A stretch of 64,000 nt of DNA from Isoetes taiwanensis (GCA_021234155.1 JAJEKV010000073.1:2452001-2516000); one strand, 5' to 3'. Shown: positions 1 through 11,200, numbered from the stretch's first letter. Made by a program: numbers and translations. Notes: generated by a model from the letters alone, not told the origin.

Positions 1-587
1 AGGCTCGTTATAAGTTGCATAAAAATGGGATATAAAACATGTTGCAAGAGAGTTACAAATATGACGTAAATGATGTCAATGTGGTGTAACAATCTGGTTG
101 CATAGTCGAGACTAATATGATAGAAAGTATGACACAATTATTGAATAACATGGATAAGCACTTGATGCAAACATGCCATGCAATTGCTCAAATGTAGTCG
201 TTGAGTCGAGACTAATGTGATAGAAAACATGACGCAATTATTGAATAACTTGGATATAAGCTCGACACAAATATACCATGCAATTGCCACAAATGTAGTC
301 ATAGTGTCGAGACTAATATGATAGAAAGTATGACGCAATTATTGAATAACTTGGATACAAGCTTGACACAAACATGCAATGCAATTGCCACAAATGTAGT
401 CGTTTTGTCATTTTTGCGTTATATAGCCATGACACAATACTTGACGCAATGGGTGACGCCCATGCGACATCAAAGTATACGACTTTTAGCGTCAACCTCG
501 TGACATTTAGTGGGCCTTTGAGAATACATATAGTGTCACTTTGTTTGACACTATATCCGACGAAAAATACCCTTTTCTGTTGTAGTG
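1..587 (-). mobile_element. CACTA-like transposon end with subterminal repeats
   Basis: The reverse complement of 573-587 reads CACTACAACAGAAAA, matching the conserved CACTA/EnSpm terminus, so the element extends leftward out of the window. Just inside it is a hairpin built on ATAGTGTCA/TGACACTAT (about 529-555). Further in, three tandem units of about 100 bp begin at 105, 205 and 306 (GTCGAGACTAAT...) and carry TGACGCAATTATTGAATAAC-like blocks, as expected of subterminal repeats. No transposase coding is visible. The other terminus is outside the window. Confidence 0.6.
105..410. repeat. Tandem repeat, about 100-bp unit, 3 copies
   Basis: Units start at GTCGAGACTAATRTGATAG (105, 205, 306) and each ends in CAATTGCCACAAATGTAGTC or a close variant. 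The units differ by scattered substitutions, so the array is old. It lies within the presumed subterminal region of the CACTA-like end. Confidence 0.8.
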
Positions 588-1680
588 TAAATAAATGAAA
601 ATACTTACACGTGCACACCCTAACAATGTCATTCTCCCTCTACCTCATCCTCGTTCTCGTCCCCTTCCGCTTCCTATACCTGTTAAGTCATCTGAACCAA
701 GAGGGGATGGAGACCCTATGGAGAGTATACATTTAGGAGGAGTGACAAACGTAGGCAATGAGGTTCTTCTTGCAAGAGGATGTCATTGTGAGGAAGTGTC
801 AGAAAGAATAGGACCAGGATTTGATTGTGAGGGAGTGGGAATGACATCAATATAAAGAAGACCATATAAATTAATATACCACTCACGATACTTGGAATTC
901 GTTAAGTACGCCCTTCTAATAGTGGCATCACCGTCATCAACCATCCTATAAGCACAATTTCATTATATATGGATATGGACTTTTCGCAAGTCCATATCTA
1001 TCTCAAATGGTAGCTATTGTTAAGAATACAGGGTTCTTAGGACCAAAACAATGGAATATATTAGCACGATTTCGTTCTGAGGCAGCAAAAGTAGGCGGAC
1101 CCAGAGCCTTTGAATGCTACTGTTTGTCATACGAGCAAGGACCAGCATGTCCAACATGGACAAGTGATGATGAAGAAAGTCGAAAGGAATTCCATATGGA
1201 TCCCAAATGACCACGACATCTTGAAAATGTAGCGTAAGATAAAGAAGAACAAACATGATTTTATTAAAACATCAAACATTTCCAAAGTTCGCAGATAGCA
1301 GTTACAAGTAACGCTAATGTTTTGACAATGTAAAGTTTCAAAATATTCATCCGCATGTTCTGTGACTGCAATTCCTCATCAGCTGGGAGACTTTACTGGG
1401 CTCTTCTGGAATTAATGTTGTTTCCCTTCACATTTCCATGTAAATGTCAATATTGTAATAGGTTATCAAGAGGGACATACAAGTGTGAAATTGGGCGACC
1501 GCTGTATTTAAGACTAGCTTCACGTCCAATGACATTCAATAATGTCAGATTTAATGTCATGGAAGTGTTGCCTAATGGGGCAATATGCAAAATGAATTCA
1601 ATTACCTAAGAAAAAATATATTCAATAACTAAAGGAATAAATGTAAGCAAAGAAAAAATCATTTTACATCTAACCTAACC
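588..1680. other. No recognisable gene; short unassigned ORFs
   Basis: Open frames of 60-90 codons exist (for example 595-855, 1007-1210 and 1355-1609 on the plus strand). None shows a family motif I recognise, and they are not linked by convincing splice sites. The stretch is probably decayed intergenic or transposon sequence. Confidence 0.4.
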
Positions 1681-1683
1681 TAA

Positions 1684-2019
1684 GGGTATGGTCACATGAA
1701 GATATCAACATCGATTCTTTCATGTCGACATGAGCATCTAAATCTGCACAGGGTCGCATGAAGATGTCAATTGCACCGGAGCTCCTGAACCGTTCTTCTT
1801 CCTGCTAAGAACTCCATTCTGCCAAGTGTTCTCAGATTTACCACGTGTTCAGATCCAAAGGATTCATGTTGACATGAATCCTTTCAACCGAGTAGAGAAT
1901 CGGTGGAAGAGATCGACGTCAACATGGATTCTTTCATATCAGAAAACTGCATGTGACCCTTCTGTTTTAGGTTTTTGACATCTACTGATCGATGTCGGCG
2001 TCTTCATGTGACCTCGCCC
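1684..2019. mobile_element. Tourist/PIF-Harbinger-type MITE, 336 bp
   Basis: The left end GGGTATGGTCACATGAAGAT (1684) is the imperfect inverted repeat of the right end, whose reverse complement starts GGGCGAGGTCACATGAAGAC; the match runs about 32 bp to CATCGAT. TAA flanks both sides (1681-1683 and 2020-2022), the 3-bp target duplication typical of PIF/Harbinger. There is no coding capacity. TSD, TIR and length together fit a non-autonomous MITE. Confidence 0.75.
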
Positions 2020-2040
2020 TAACCCTAATGCCTAACCCTA

Positions 2041-2330
2041 ACGAGAAGCTCACAGGAGGAGACGCTTGCAGGAGGAGCTATGGCAGGGGATGATTGCAGG
2101 CAGTTCCATGGCGGCGTTTCAGCAATGAGCTATGGCAGTTTCAGGCAATGAATAGGCACGGGATGTGCAGGGCCGGATTGAAGGGGCAGAGCTTTATGTG
2201 CATTCCGATCTGCAATAAAGGGTTTCGGAGCAGAGGCAGCTCAGGTACTGCGTTAGGGCCAAGCTCGGGTACTGCGGTTCAGAAGATGAAGCTTGTGGAA
2301 GTGAGTTTTATTTTTTATTCTTAAGAACTT
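2041..2330 (+). other. Possible first exon of unknown gene
   Basis: An open frame at 2094-2324 runs through a GC-richer stretch and meets a plausible GTGAGT donor near 2310. A TTTGGCAG acceptor-like site follows just before the HSP70-like segment at 2392. This may be leader or upstream exon sequence of the HSP70 pseudogene, or unrelated. No family motif is seen. Confidence 0.25.
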
Positions 2331-2391
2331 CCAGGATTAGGGATCTCTTGAATTTCTTACTCCCATCCTCTGATTTGGCAGAAGATAGAAG

Positions 2392-2660
2392 ATATGGCAG
2401 AAGGCCCTGCCCAAGGAATTGATCTAAGGACGAGTTTGGCACCATGAAAGGATTGAAGTAATCCCCAGTGAACAAGGCAGCAGAAGCACTCTTTCAATTG
2501 TGGCCTTCACAGACACAGCGTTTTATCGAAGATGCAGCTGAGAATCCGGCTGCCATGAACCCATCTAATACTGTCTTTGTTGCAAAATCGTTAATTCAAG
2601 GACATTTTTCTGAATTTTGACCCTTCTGTGCAGTCTGATATGAAGCTAATGGCCCTTCTC
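2392..2660 (+). pseudogene. HSP70 (cytosolic Hsc70-type) pseudogene, N-terminal fragment
   Basis: Conceptual translation from the ATG at about 2394 begins MAEGPAQGIDLRTSLAP, matching the Hsp70 start (GIDLGTT phosphate-binding loop), but the GTT is altered and a stop follows. With frame changes it continues RIEVIPSEQGSRSTLSIVAFTDT, then AAMNPSNTVF, then a degraded KRLIGR-type stretch and PSVQSDMKL. These are the ordered N-terminal ATPase-domain blocks of Hsp70, an ATP-dependent chaperone. Only about the first 80 residues are represented, with at least two stops and several indels, so it is non-functional. What follows (2660-2768) does not match Hsp70. Confidence 0.85.
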
Positions 2661-2768
2661 CACTCAAACTGTATACAGCAAATTGACGCCCGCCAGATTT
2701 GTGCACTAGGAATTGCCTCAAAGAGCATGGAAAACGTGGTTGCAGTTATACAACCATTAAAGTTCTTA

Positions 2769-3777
2769 ATGGCCTGCAGCGTTAAAATTTGACGGCTTTC
2801 ATGCCCGTTTTTGGCTAATTTGCCCGTCAAAATGGGCAGAAAAAATTTTTGCCCTGCATATGACGGGCATGAAATAGTTAAATGCCTGTCATCGGAAAGA
2901 CAAAAAAAAAATTACACGTCATTTGAAAGGCTAAAAATGTAGATTTGCCTGTCATTTTTTCTTATAGTTCATCCATATAATATATTTAATGTAATACTTA
3001 CATGAGGGAAGGATCTATAGTGATGCATTTGTCAGCTCTAAATGATCATGCAACATCAGAGGATCATAAATTTGCAGCCGCTAAACATATGCTTAAATTG
3101 AAAGGTGAAAATGCAAAAGGCCCAATTGAACATCAAATTGATGCAGCTCACCTTTTAGAAATGTCCAGGGTTATTGCGTGCATTCAAAATGTACATTTTA
3201 TAGCTCAATGTACCTTTCCATTGCACAGATTTTATGATCTTTCTCTTCATATGCGGCGCCTACATATTCCTGCTACTGATGAGTATGGCGCGTACACCAA
3301 TAATATGGCAGCATGAGAGTTTCTTTTGAGTATACGCAATATTTTCAGGGCCAAGTTGCTTGATGAGGTGAGCTCCTCCTCTTACTTTTCCATTCTCGCC
3401 AAAATGCTATCAAGAGTGCTACAAGAAGTCGTATGAACCTAGAGACACTTGATGCAACAATGTTGGTCTCGTTGTGTGATGAACCATTTGAATCTATAGA
3501 TTGGCAAGCGTGTTTTAAGGATTGGTATACAACAAAAGACAGGAGAGCAATGCCACTCGTTAATTGATCCAATTATGTACTCTTTTTTGAGTTATAATGC
3601 AAGTAATACAAATGGGTATTTTTTCTATATTTTTTGACTAAAAACTTGGATTCTGTCATTTTAAATTTTTGTCTGGCATTTGAAAAGTTGGAATTTGCGA
3701 ACTTTCTGTCATCCGAAAGACATAAAATTATTTTGCCTGTCATTAGAAAACCGTCAAATTTTAACACTGATGGCCTG
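2769..3777. mobile_element. hAT-family DNA transposon with 8-bp TSD
   Basis: The element spans 2777-3769. Its ends are a 19-bp inverted repeat, CAGCGTTAAAATTTGACGG at the left and the complement of CAGTGTTAAAATTTGACGG at the right. The identical octamer ATGGCCTG flanks both sides (2769-2776 and 3770-3777). CAG-type ends with an 8-bp duplication define hAT. Subterminal regions share TGCCTGTCATNNGAAAGAC blocks in inverted orientation. At 993 bp it holds only a partial transposase frame, so it is non-autonomous or decayed. Confidence 0.9.
3002..3566 (+). pseudogene. hAT transposase fragment (zinc-finger / DUF4371-like)
   Basis: The frame 3002-3316 contains LNDHATSEDHKFAAAKHMLK, which fits the His-rich end of TTF-type zinc fingers in DUF4371/ZNF862-like hAT proteins. 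A second frame from about 3314 (LLSIRNIFRAKLLDEVSSSS) matches the segment normally leading to the first catalytic Asp of such transposases. A third (3444-3566) looks like further remnant. The pieces are separated by frameshifts, and the catalytic core and dimerisation domain are absent. It sits inside the TIR-bounded hAT element, which supports the call. Confidence 0.6.
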
Positions 3778-4050
3778 CATATTGGGCGGTCCCTGGATTT
3801 CTATAGAGACAAGAGACAAGGCAGGAAGGATTACAGTTCTTAATGGCCTTCATATTGGGCGGTCGCCGGATTTCCATACAGACAAGAGACTAAGACAATT
3901 CTTAATGGCTTGCATATTGGGCAAGTCGCCAGATTTCCATACAGACGAGAGAAAGACGAGCAAACAAAATAAACTATAAAGAGGTTAAAAAAACAAAATT
4001 CGTCAGTTGTTTGGGCCTTCAAATTCGGCGGTCGCCAGATTTTAGTCACA
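3770..4050. repeat. Degenerate tandem repeat containing the hAT target site
   Basis: Units starting at 3770, 3843 and 3904 share ATGGCYTKCATATTGGGCGG followed by a CCNGATTTCYATA-CAGAC stretch; spacing is 73 and 61 bp. A weaker unit (TTGGGCCTTCAAATTCGGCG) is near 4010. The hAT element inserted exactly at the first unit. Confidence 0.7.
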
Positions 4051-4361
4051 ATGACTGGACTGAATATATGACTGATAATATGTCAAATGTTGCTTCAGAT
4101 TCCAGTATATCTAATATGTTAGCTAGTGCACATTTCAATCCTTCCTTATTAAATTTTGTTATCATGTGGTGCACATTTCAATCCTTCCTTATTAAATTTT
4201 GTTATCATGTGTATCTATTTGCGCACAGTTAAATCATTTTTTATTAATGCTTTTCATGTGAATCAAATATTTCTAGCTAAAGTTCAACAAAATGGTTATG
4301 CATGGAAAACGCAAGGGAAATGTGGACATATAGAGCATGTCCAGAGAACAAAGTATACAAA

Positions 4362-4392
<31 letters not shown>

Positions 4393-5100
4393 AAAGGAGA
4401 TGCACTCACCTTTGGCAGTCTCGGACATGCAAAAACACTAAAAAATATCTTCTAGATGATGGGCGCCTTCGTCCCAGGGGAGCACACAGCAATCTTGCAC
4501 CTTTCAAAATGAGCTTCTAACATTTGAACAACACACGCAAAAGAAGTTGCATGCATGATGGACAAGTGGCATGCCCGTAGTGAAAGGTCCAGGCATATTT
4601 GGTGGGCCCATAATGCGTCATGAAACAACACGCCTTTTCACGCCCGTTTCAAATTCAAAATAAAGTTGCCACGTGACTATTCACGATCGTTCAAATTCAA
4701 ATTCAAATTTGAATTTGAGTTTTCCCCCTCAACTCAATACTGCCAACCATTTGCTATCTCTTCCACATTTCAAGCATCTCGCCATCCGTCATTGCGGCAC
4801 TCGACCATTCGCTTTGCCTCCACAAGGTAAGTTTTGGTCTTTTCACTAGCATGTATCATGCGCTGGTGTAATGCGCTAATACCTCCATGCTTTGTTGTAG
4901 CTGTTATGCCATTCTGGAGTATTTTTAGTATAATTTTAATGTCTCATGGAGCATTCATCTCCTTTGGCTTTTCTTGGCGTATTACAGCCTGCATTGTTAC
5001 AGACGTAACGTTAGGCTTCATGATGAGGTAAGGAACTCTTATTATTGAAATTACTAATGAAGATGTGTAGGGTCTGAATTGGATTAGTAATTTAGTATGC
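4051..5100. other. Non-coding stretch with simple repeats
   Basis: It contains a duplicated block of about 40 bp (CACATTTCAATCCTTCCTTA at about 4129 and 4171), an (AAAT)n tract at 4361-4394, and a palindromic run of CAAATT units near 4690-4717. A promoter/leader-like stretch with a GTAAGT at about 4827 is present, but no coding sequence follows that I can assign. Confidence 0.45.
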
Positions 5101-5139
5101 TACTAGCTCGGGCCAATGGGTGTTTGGAGGTGAACAGAT

Positions 5140-5303
5140 ATGGTGCCCAATCTGCAAATACGTCTGGTGGCCAATTTGAGGGCCAAAGATCTAAAAAAAA
5201 GGGGCCCTCAAATTGGGCGGACGCCCAATTTGATTGGCCCAACTCCTACTTTGGTCAGCCGAAATTGGTGTTCGCTTAATTTGAGGGCCAAAGGGAGAGG
5301 GGG

Positions 5304-5336
<33 letters not shown>

Positions 5337-5400
5337 CGGCCCTCAAATTGGGCGGGTGCCCAATTTCGACACACCAAATCCTAATTTGGGCTGACCAATG
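5140..5400. repeat. Two-copy repeat with A32 tract
   Basis: GGCCCTCAAATTGGGCGG occurs at about 5203 and 5339, each followed by a CGCCCAATTT-type inverted partner. The two halves are separated by a run of about 32 A at 5304-5335. The ORFs here are translations of the repeat and are not genes. Confidence 0.7.
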
Positions 5401-5424
5401 AGGGTCAATCTCTCTCTCTTTCTG

Positions 5425-5533
5425 TCGGTTAGTTGGCTGCCCACCCCACTTGGTGGCTTTGTCGTTTAGTTGGCCTACCCAACCGACTTGGTGGTGTTTG
5501 GCTCCCCACACGACTTGGTGGTGGTTGGCTGCC
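5425..5533. repeat. Minisatellite, left segment
   Basis: Monomers of about 30-35 bp built on TTGGCTGCCCACCCGACTTGG with GGTGGTGTTT linkers. This is the left part of the same array that resumes at 6959; the two parts are split by an inserted element. Confidence 0.75.
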
Positions 5534-6958
5534 ATAGTTACGGAAAACGAAAACGAAAGTAAAACGGCTAGTCATTTTTTGAAAACGGAAAACGAAAACG
5601 GAAAACGAAAACGGCAAAAAAACGGCAAAGTACTCAAAAGATATAGAATAAGATCATTTTACTAGAAAATGCTATTAATTTACTCAAACACAACATAATA
5701 AGAACTCTTGTAGTCATAATAAGCTACTATTGTAGTCATAAGCCCCTTTTTATACGAATAGCAATTATGATAACAATTCTTATTGTTAAGAATTTGACTT
5801 TTTTGTTATGACATAAGCATACATTATGTAAGTATTTAAGCATTCAAGAGCTTTCGAGCATTCACAATTTCACATTTACCATGATAAATTGTTCAAGGTA
5901 ATGGCTTTTGAGCATTTACAATTTCACATTTACCATGATAAATTGTTTAAGGTAATTTGAAAGTAAGGTAATTGTTTAACGTTTTTGGATCCCAGGTTAA
6001 AAAAACATCTTCTGATTTTTACAGAAAGAGCTTGTCTATTAGCAAGGATTTGTGTGATCCTGGCCCGAATTGGGAAATCAAAGGGCTTTCTTTTGATTGT
6101 CAGAAACTCAAAGGGCCAGACTGATTCATGACTGATTCGAGAGCAAGAAGGAGATTGTCAAAAATCTGCACAAAGCAGAAGACAACATTAAGAGTACATT
6201 TACTATCACCAGCATCGATGCATATAATTGCTGGATAGAATGGCACCACTAAATGAAAGAATGAGAAAGCATCTCGGTCGTTTCTGGTTTATATGATTTG
6301 GGGAGGTATCACAACAATCAAGCACAGACTCCATTTACTGGCATGCATCCGTGGAATGGGACATGATCAGCTCCAAATGCACATGCCAGACTGATTCGAA
6401 ACTAAATCGAGAGCAAGAAGGAGATATGGCCGACTACTTTGGGCAGGATCCGAGACTGTATCCAAGAATCTCATGCTGTATCCGAGCTATAAATAAAACT
6501 TCATCTGAGAAAATCCGAGACTGACCATAAAGCTGGGGATAATCCAAGATTGATCCAAAATCACTGTAACTATGACCCTAATCCGACCTCTAATAAAAAT
6601 AAATGCCCACGGCCCCTAAATCTGAGTTTGAACTGAAGAAATCATTCTGAAACATGTCATTTAAGCCAAATGCAGTATGCTAAATCGGGATTGCATGCTT
6701 TGCACCATTGTTTCAGCGCCACAATTAAGTACTTCGAGTTCTTTTTTTAGGTTTAACATTGAAAAAACCAAGAATAGAAAGGGTTTTGTGAAGATATACT
6801 AAAAACGGCCGTTTTTTGAACCGTTTTTCCAAACAAAACGGACTTTCTTCTCCATTTTTAGTACCACCGTTTTCGTTGGCGCCGTTTTCCATTTTCAAAC
6901 GGCAGGTAAAAAAAATCCGTTTTTCCTGAGAAAACGGCTAAAACGGCCGTTTTTCATA
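5534..6958. mobile_element. 1.4-kb inserted element in minisatellite (DNA transposon, class uncertain)
   Basis: The insert interrupts the minisatellite and is flanked by TTGGCTGCC on both sides (5525-5533, 6959-6967). The 9 bp would fit a MULE-type target duplication, but that string also occurs in the array monomers. Both ends are rich in AAAACG/CGTTTT blocks in opposite orientation (ACGGAAAACGAAAACG at left, CGGCCGTTTTTCAT at right), giving diffuse inverted ends. There is no coding frame of note. A non-autonomous MULE or hAT is the likeliest reading. Confidence 0.5.
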
Positions 6959-7615
6959 TTGGCTGCCCACCCGACTCGGTGGTGGTTGGCTGCCCACCCG
7001 ACTCGGTGGTGTTTGGTTCGGTTAGTTGGCTGCCCACCCGACTTGGTGGCTCTGTCGGTTAGTTTGGCTACCCAACCGACTTGGTGGTGTTTGGCTCCCC
7101 ACACGACTTGGTGGTGGTTGGCTGCCCACACGACTTGGTGATGGTTGGCTACCCATCCGACTTGGTCGGGTCTTTGGCCCGCCGTTGTTGGCTTCCCACC
7201 CGACTTGGTTGTGTTTGGCTCCCCACTCGACTCGGTGGTGTTTGGTTCGGTTAGTTGGCTGCCCACCCGACTTGGTCGTGTCGTGTGGTCGGATCGATCA
7301 GTTCTACCCACCCGAGTTGGTGGTGTTTTGCTCCCCACTCGACTTGGTGGTGGTTGGCTGCCCACCCGACTCGGTGGTGTTTGGTTCGGTTAGTTGGCTG
7401 CCCGCCCGACTTGGTGGCCTTGTCGGTTAGTTTGGCTCCCCACTTGACTTGGTGGGGGTTGGCTGCCCACCCGACTCGGTGGTGTTTGGCTGCCCCACCC
7501 GACTCGGTGGTGTTTGGCTCGGTTAGTTGGCTCCCATCCGACTTGGATCGTCCTCCTTGGTCTCTCAACCGACTTGGTGGTGTTCGGCTCCGCTAGTCGG
7601 CTACCCAACCCATTT
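6959..7615. repeat. Minisatellite, right segment (TTGGCTGCCCACCCGACTTGG)
   Basis: Roughly twenty imperfect monomers of about 33 bp, with variants such as GGCTCCCCACTCGACTCGG and an interspersed TTCGGTTAG linker. Every reading frame stays open because the unit lacks stops, giving repetitive GWLPTRLGG- or VGSQPPPSR-like peptides that are not genes. The array ends about 290 bp upstream of the 5.8S remnant, so it could be an rDNA-associated satellite. Confidence 0.85.
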
Positions 7616-7904
7616 GTTAATACAAACTTCCTTGTGTATCCTAGGTGGAGTGCATTAAAATATAAATGGGGTCTTAATTAATTAAATAGCATAAATAGTA
7701 GTACAATGGTTTCAGTTAAAAAAAGAGCTTAAAAAGGTAAGAATATGTTGAGAGCCAAGTTACCTTTTAAGAATAGTTATCCGCCTTGAATGGAAGATGG
7801 ACTCAAGTCTTTTGTCTTCGAACTGCACAAATCCAAACGCTTCATGGAATCCTCCTGGTCCCCTGCAACATCCAACAACTCAAATCATATATCTTGTTCA
7901 TGCA

Positions 7905-7993
7905 AATGAATTGCAGAACTCCGTGAATCATTGAATCTTTGAATGCAACTTGCACCCGGGGCTTGTCCGAGGGCATGTCTGGCTGAGCGTCTA
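7905..7993 (+). rRNA. 5.8S rRNA, 3' part only
   Basis: GAATTGCAGAACTCCGTGAA followed by a CATTGAATCTTTGAA block is the conserved plant 5.8S 3' half, ending in GGCATGTCTGGCTGAGCGTC. The first 70 or so bases of 5.8S are not present upstream, where unrelated sequence reaches back to the minisatellite. The gene is therefore truncated, and 18S and ITS1 are absent. Confidence 0.8.
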
Positions 7994-8234
7994 ATCGTCC
8001 CTCTCGCTCGCACTGGCTGCGAAGCGCAAATTGGCCATCCATGGCAAGCACATGGTCGGCTGGAGTGCATAGGGAGGATGCCGCACTCTAAATGCGTCGC
8101 GTGACTGGCGGGGTTGGTTCGGGTTATCGTTTGCTTCCGGCTGCGGCCGGTCCTAGGCGGTGCCCCCCCACCTGCCAACATGTTGCTCATCGCTAAAGTG
8201 TCGGCTGGTTCCCTTGTGTGGCCACTACCCAAGA
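7994..8234 (+). other. ITS2
   Basis: GC-rich spacer of about 240 bp between the 5.8S remnant and the 26S start. It contains the long CGGCTGCGGCCGGTCCTAGG stretch. Length and position are normal for a land-plant ITS2. Confidence 0.75.
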
Positions 8235-11200
8235 GACCTCAAATCAGGCAAGGCTACCTGCTGAGTTTAAGCATATCATTAAGCGGAGGAAAAGAAACCA
8301 ACAGGGATTTCCCTAGTAACGACGAGCTTAACGGAAGGTGCCCATTGAGAATCATGGCGCTTTGGCGCTATAATTGTAGTCTCAGAGAAGGCCCCCTGCG
8401 GGCGCACCCGGTCGAGGTTCTCCGGAAGTGAGAGGGTGAGAGCCCCCGCCGTGCCCGGACCGTTGCTCCACCTAGGCTCTTCCACGAAGTCGGGTTGTTT
8501 GGGAATGCAGCCTTAAGTGGGTGGTAAATTCCATCCAAGGCTAAATATTGGCAAGAGACCGATAGCGAACAAGTACCGCGAGGGAAAGGTGAAAAGGACT
8601 TTGAAAAGAGAGTTAAAAAGTGCTTGAAATTGCCGAGAGGGAAGCTTTAATGGAGGTTGCCTGGTGCGCCCGGTTGGGCGCGGAATGGCCTCGGCTGGTC
8701 CGCCTTGGCCAACCTCGGGGTGCCCGGGCCAACGCTGGTTCGTCTGCCGGGATAAAGAGGGACCATGTGACCCGACGATGCCGTAGGGCGGGCTTGGGCT
8801 TGGGGCGACGCCACATTGGCGGGCTATCGGCACCTATGCGCCCGTGACGTTATTTTGTGGGGCTTTCCATTCGACCCGCCTTGAAACACGGACCAAGAAG
8901 TCTAACATGCGCGGCGAAGTTGATGGGTTCAAAACCCGCCTTGGCTTAAAGGAAACCGATGCGTGGGAGCCCGTTGTTCGGGTGCACCATGCGCCCACCA
9001 TGATCTTCTCGCGGAAAGGTTTGAGCGTGAGCATACTGCTGGGGACCCAAAGATGGTGAACTATGCCTGAGCGGTGGGGCCGAGGAAACTCGGGTGGAGG
9101 CTCAGAGCGATCATACCGACGCGCAAATCGCTCGGCCGACTTGGGTATAGGGGCGAAAAGACTAATCGAACCATGTAGTAACCGGTTCCTCCCGTTTCCT
9201 CGTGATAGCCGGAGCTCGCTCAAAGTTTTATCTGCAAAAGCTTAATGATTAGAGGCATCGGGGAGAAACTCCCCCGACCTATTCTCAAACTTTAAATAGG
9301 TAAGGCGGGGGTTGCTCCATTGAACCCCGCCCCTAGAATTGAGCTCCAAGTGGGCCATTTTGGTAAGCGAAATCGGGCGATGCGGGATGAACCGAAAGCC
9401 GGGTTACGGTGCCCAAGCCTGCGCGCTAACCTAGATCCCACAAAGGGTGTTGATTGATTAAGACAAAGCAGGACGGTGGTCATGGAAGTCGAAATCCGCT
9501 AAGGAGTGTGTAACAACTCACCGCCGAATCAACTAGCCCCGAAAATGGATGGGCTGAAGCGCGCCGCCTATACCCGACCGGGCCGCGGGCAAGTGCGAGG
9601 CCTTGATGAGTAGGAGGACGGGTGTCGTGGAGCAGCTCCCGGCTTGAGCCCGAGTGGAACGGCACCCGTCGCGCATCTTGGTGGTAGTAGCAAGTATTCA
9701 AATGAGAACTTTGAAGACCGGAAGTGGAGATAGGTTCCATGTGAACAAAGAATTGGACATGGGTTAGTCGATCCTAAGAGATGGGGCAATCTCGCGGTGA
9801 ATGGGCGAATTTGGCGCCATCGATCGAAAAGGGAATGGATCAATAGTCCCGAACCGACATGGCGGACGGTAACGCTTGCGAATCCGAGACGCGTCGGTGG
9901 GGGCCCTAGGAAGAGTTTCTTTTCTTTTAACGGTCCGATGACCCCGAAATCGGTTTGCTCGGAGATAGGCCTTGTGGCGGCAAAGCACCGCACGACTTGC
10001 GGTGTTTGGCGCCCTCGATGGCCCATGAAAATCCGGAGAAGCGATAGCCCGAGCATGCCCGATCGTACTCATAACCGCATCGTCTCCAAGGTGAGCAACC
10101 TCTAGTCGACGGAACAATGTAGGTAAGGATTCGTAACTTCGGGAAAAGGATTGGCTCGAGGGTCGGGGTTAGGGTCTCGCGCTTGACCCTCGTGAGGGGG
10201 GGGAAGGGTACCGCCCTGAAGTTGCCTCTTGCGGCGAGGGCGCTGGCCTCCCTCGTGGCCGACCGGGGCGACGGACGTAGAATGCATCCCTGGGGTGCTC
10301 TCCTAGGCAAATGAACAATCATCTCAGAACCGAACGGACAAGGGGAATCCAACCGCTTAATTAAAACAAAGCATTGCGATGGTCCCCGCGATGTTGACGC
10401 TAATGTGATTTCTCGCCAAAGGCTGCTCAATGTCAAAGTGAAGAAATTCAACCAGCGCCGGGTAAACTTGGGGCGGAGTAACTATGACTCTCTTTAAGGT
10501 AGCCAAATGCCTCGCCATCTAATTAGTGACGCCTGCGATGAATGGATTAACGAGATTCCCCACCGCCCCTATCTACTATCTAGCTTAAACCACGCCAAGG
10601 GAACGTGCTTGGAAAAATCAGCGGGAAAGACGACCCTGTTGAGCTTGACTCTAGTCCCGGCTTTGGAAAAATCAGCGGGAAAGAAGACCCCGTTGAGCTT
10701 GACTCTAGTCCGGCTTTGTGAAATGACTTGAGAGTGTAGGATAAGTGGGAGCCCTACAAGAAATGAAATACCACTACTTTTAATGTTATTTTACTTACTC
10801 CGTAAGGTGGAGGCGGGCCCCCCCCGCTTCTAGTCTTAAGGTCCGCTATGCGGTCCGATCCAGCGGAAGACATTGTCGTGGGGAGTTTGGTCGGGGGCAC
10901 ATCCGTTAAAAGATAACGCAGTGTCCTAAGACGAGCTCAACGAGAACGTAAATCTCGCGGTGGAACAAAAGGGTAAAAGCTCATTTGATTTTGATCTTCA
11001 AGAGACGGATACAAACTATGAAAGCATGGCCTATCGATCCTTTAGTTATTCGAATTTGAAGCTAGAGGTGTCGTAAAAGTTACCATAGGGATAACCGGCT
11101 TGTGGCAGCCAAGCCGCTCAGAAGCAACGCTGCTTTTTGATCCTTCGATGTCCGCTCTTCCTATCATTGTGAAGCGTAATTCACCAAGTGTTGGATTGTT

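Noticed and set aside
2020-2042. Telomere-like CCTAACCCTAA
   Set aside because: Only two or three interrupted units; a short interstitial match by chance.
6895-7608. Several overlapping ORFs of 60-156 codons on both strands
   Set aside because: They are translations of the stop-free minisatellite unit; all frames are open and the peptides are repeats of the same unit.
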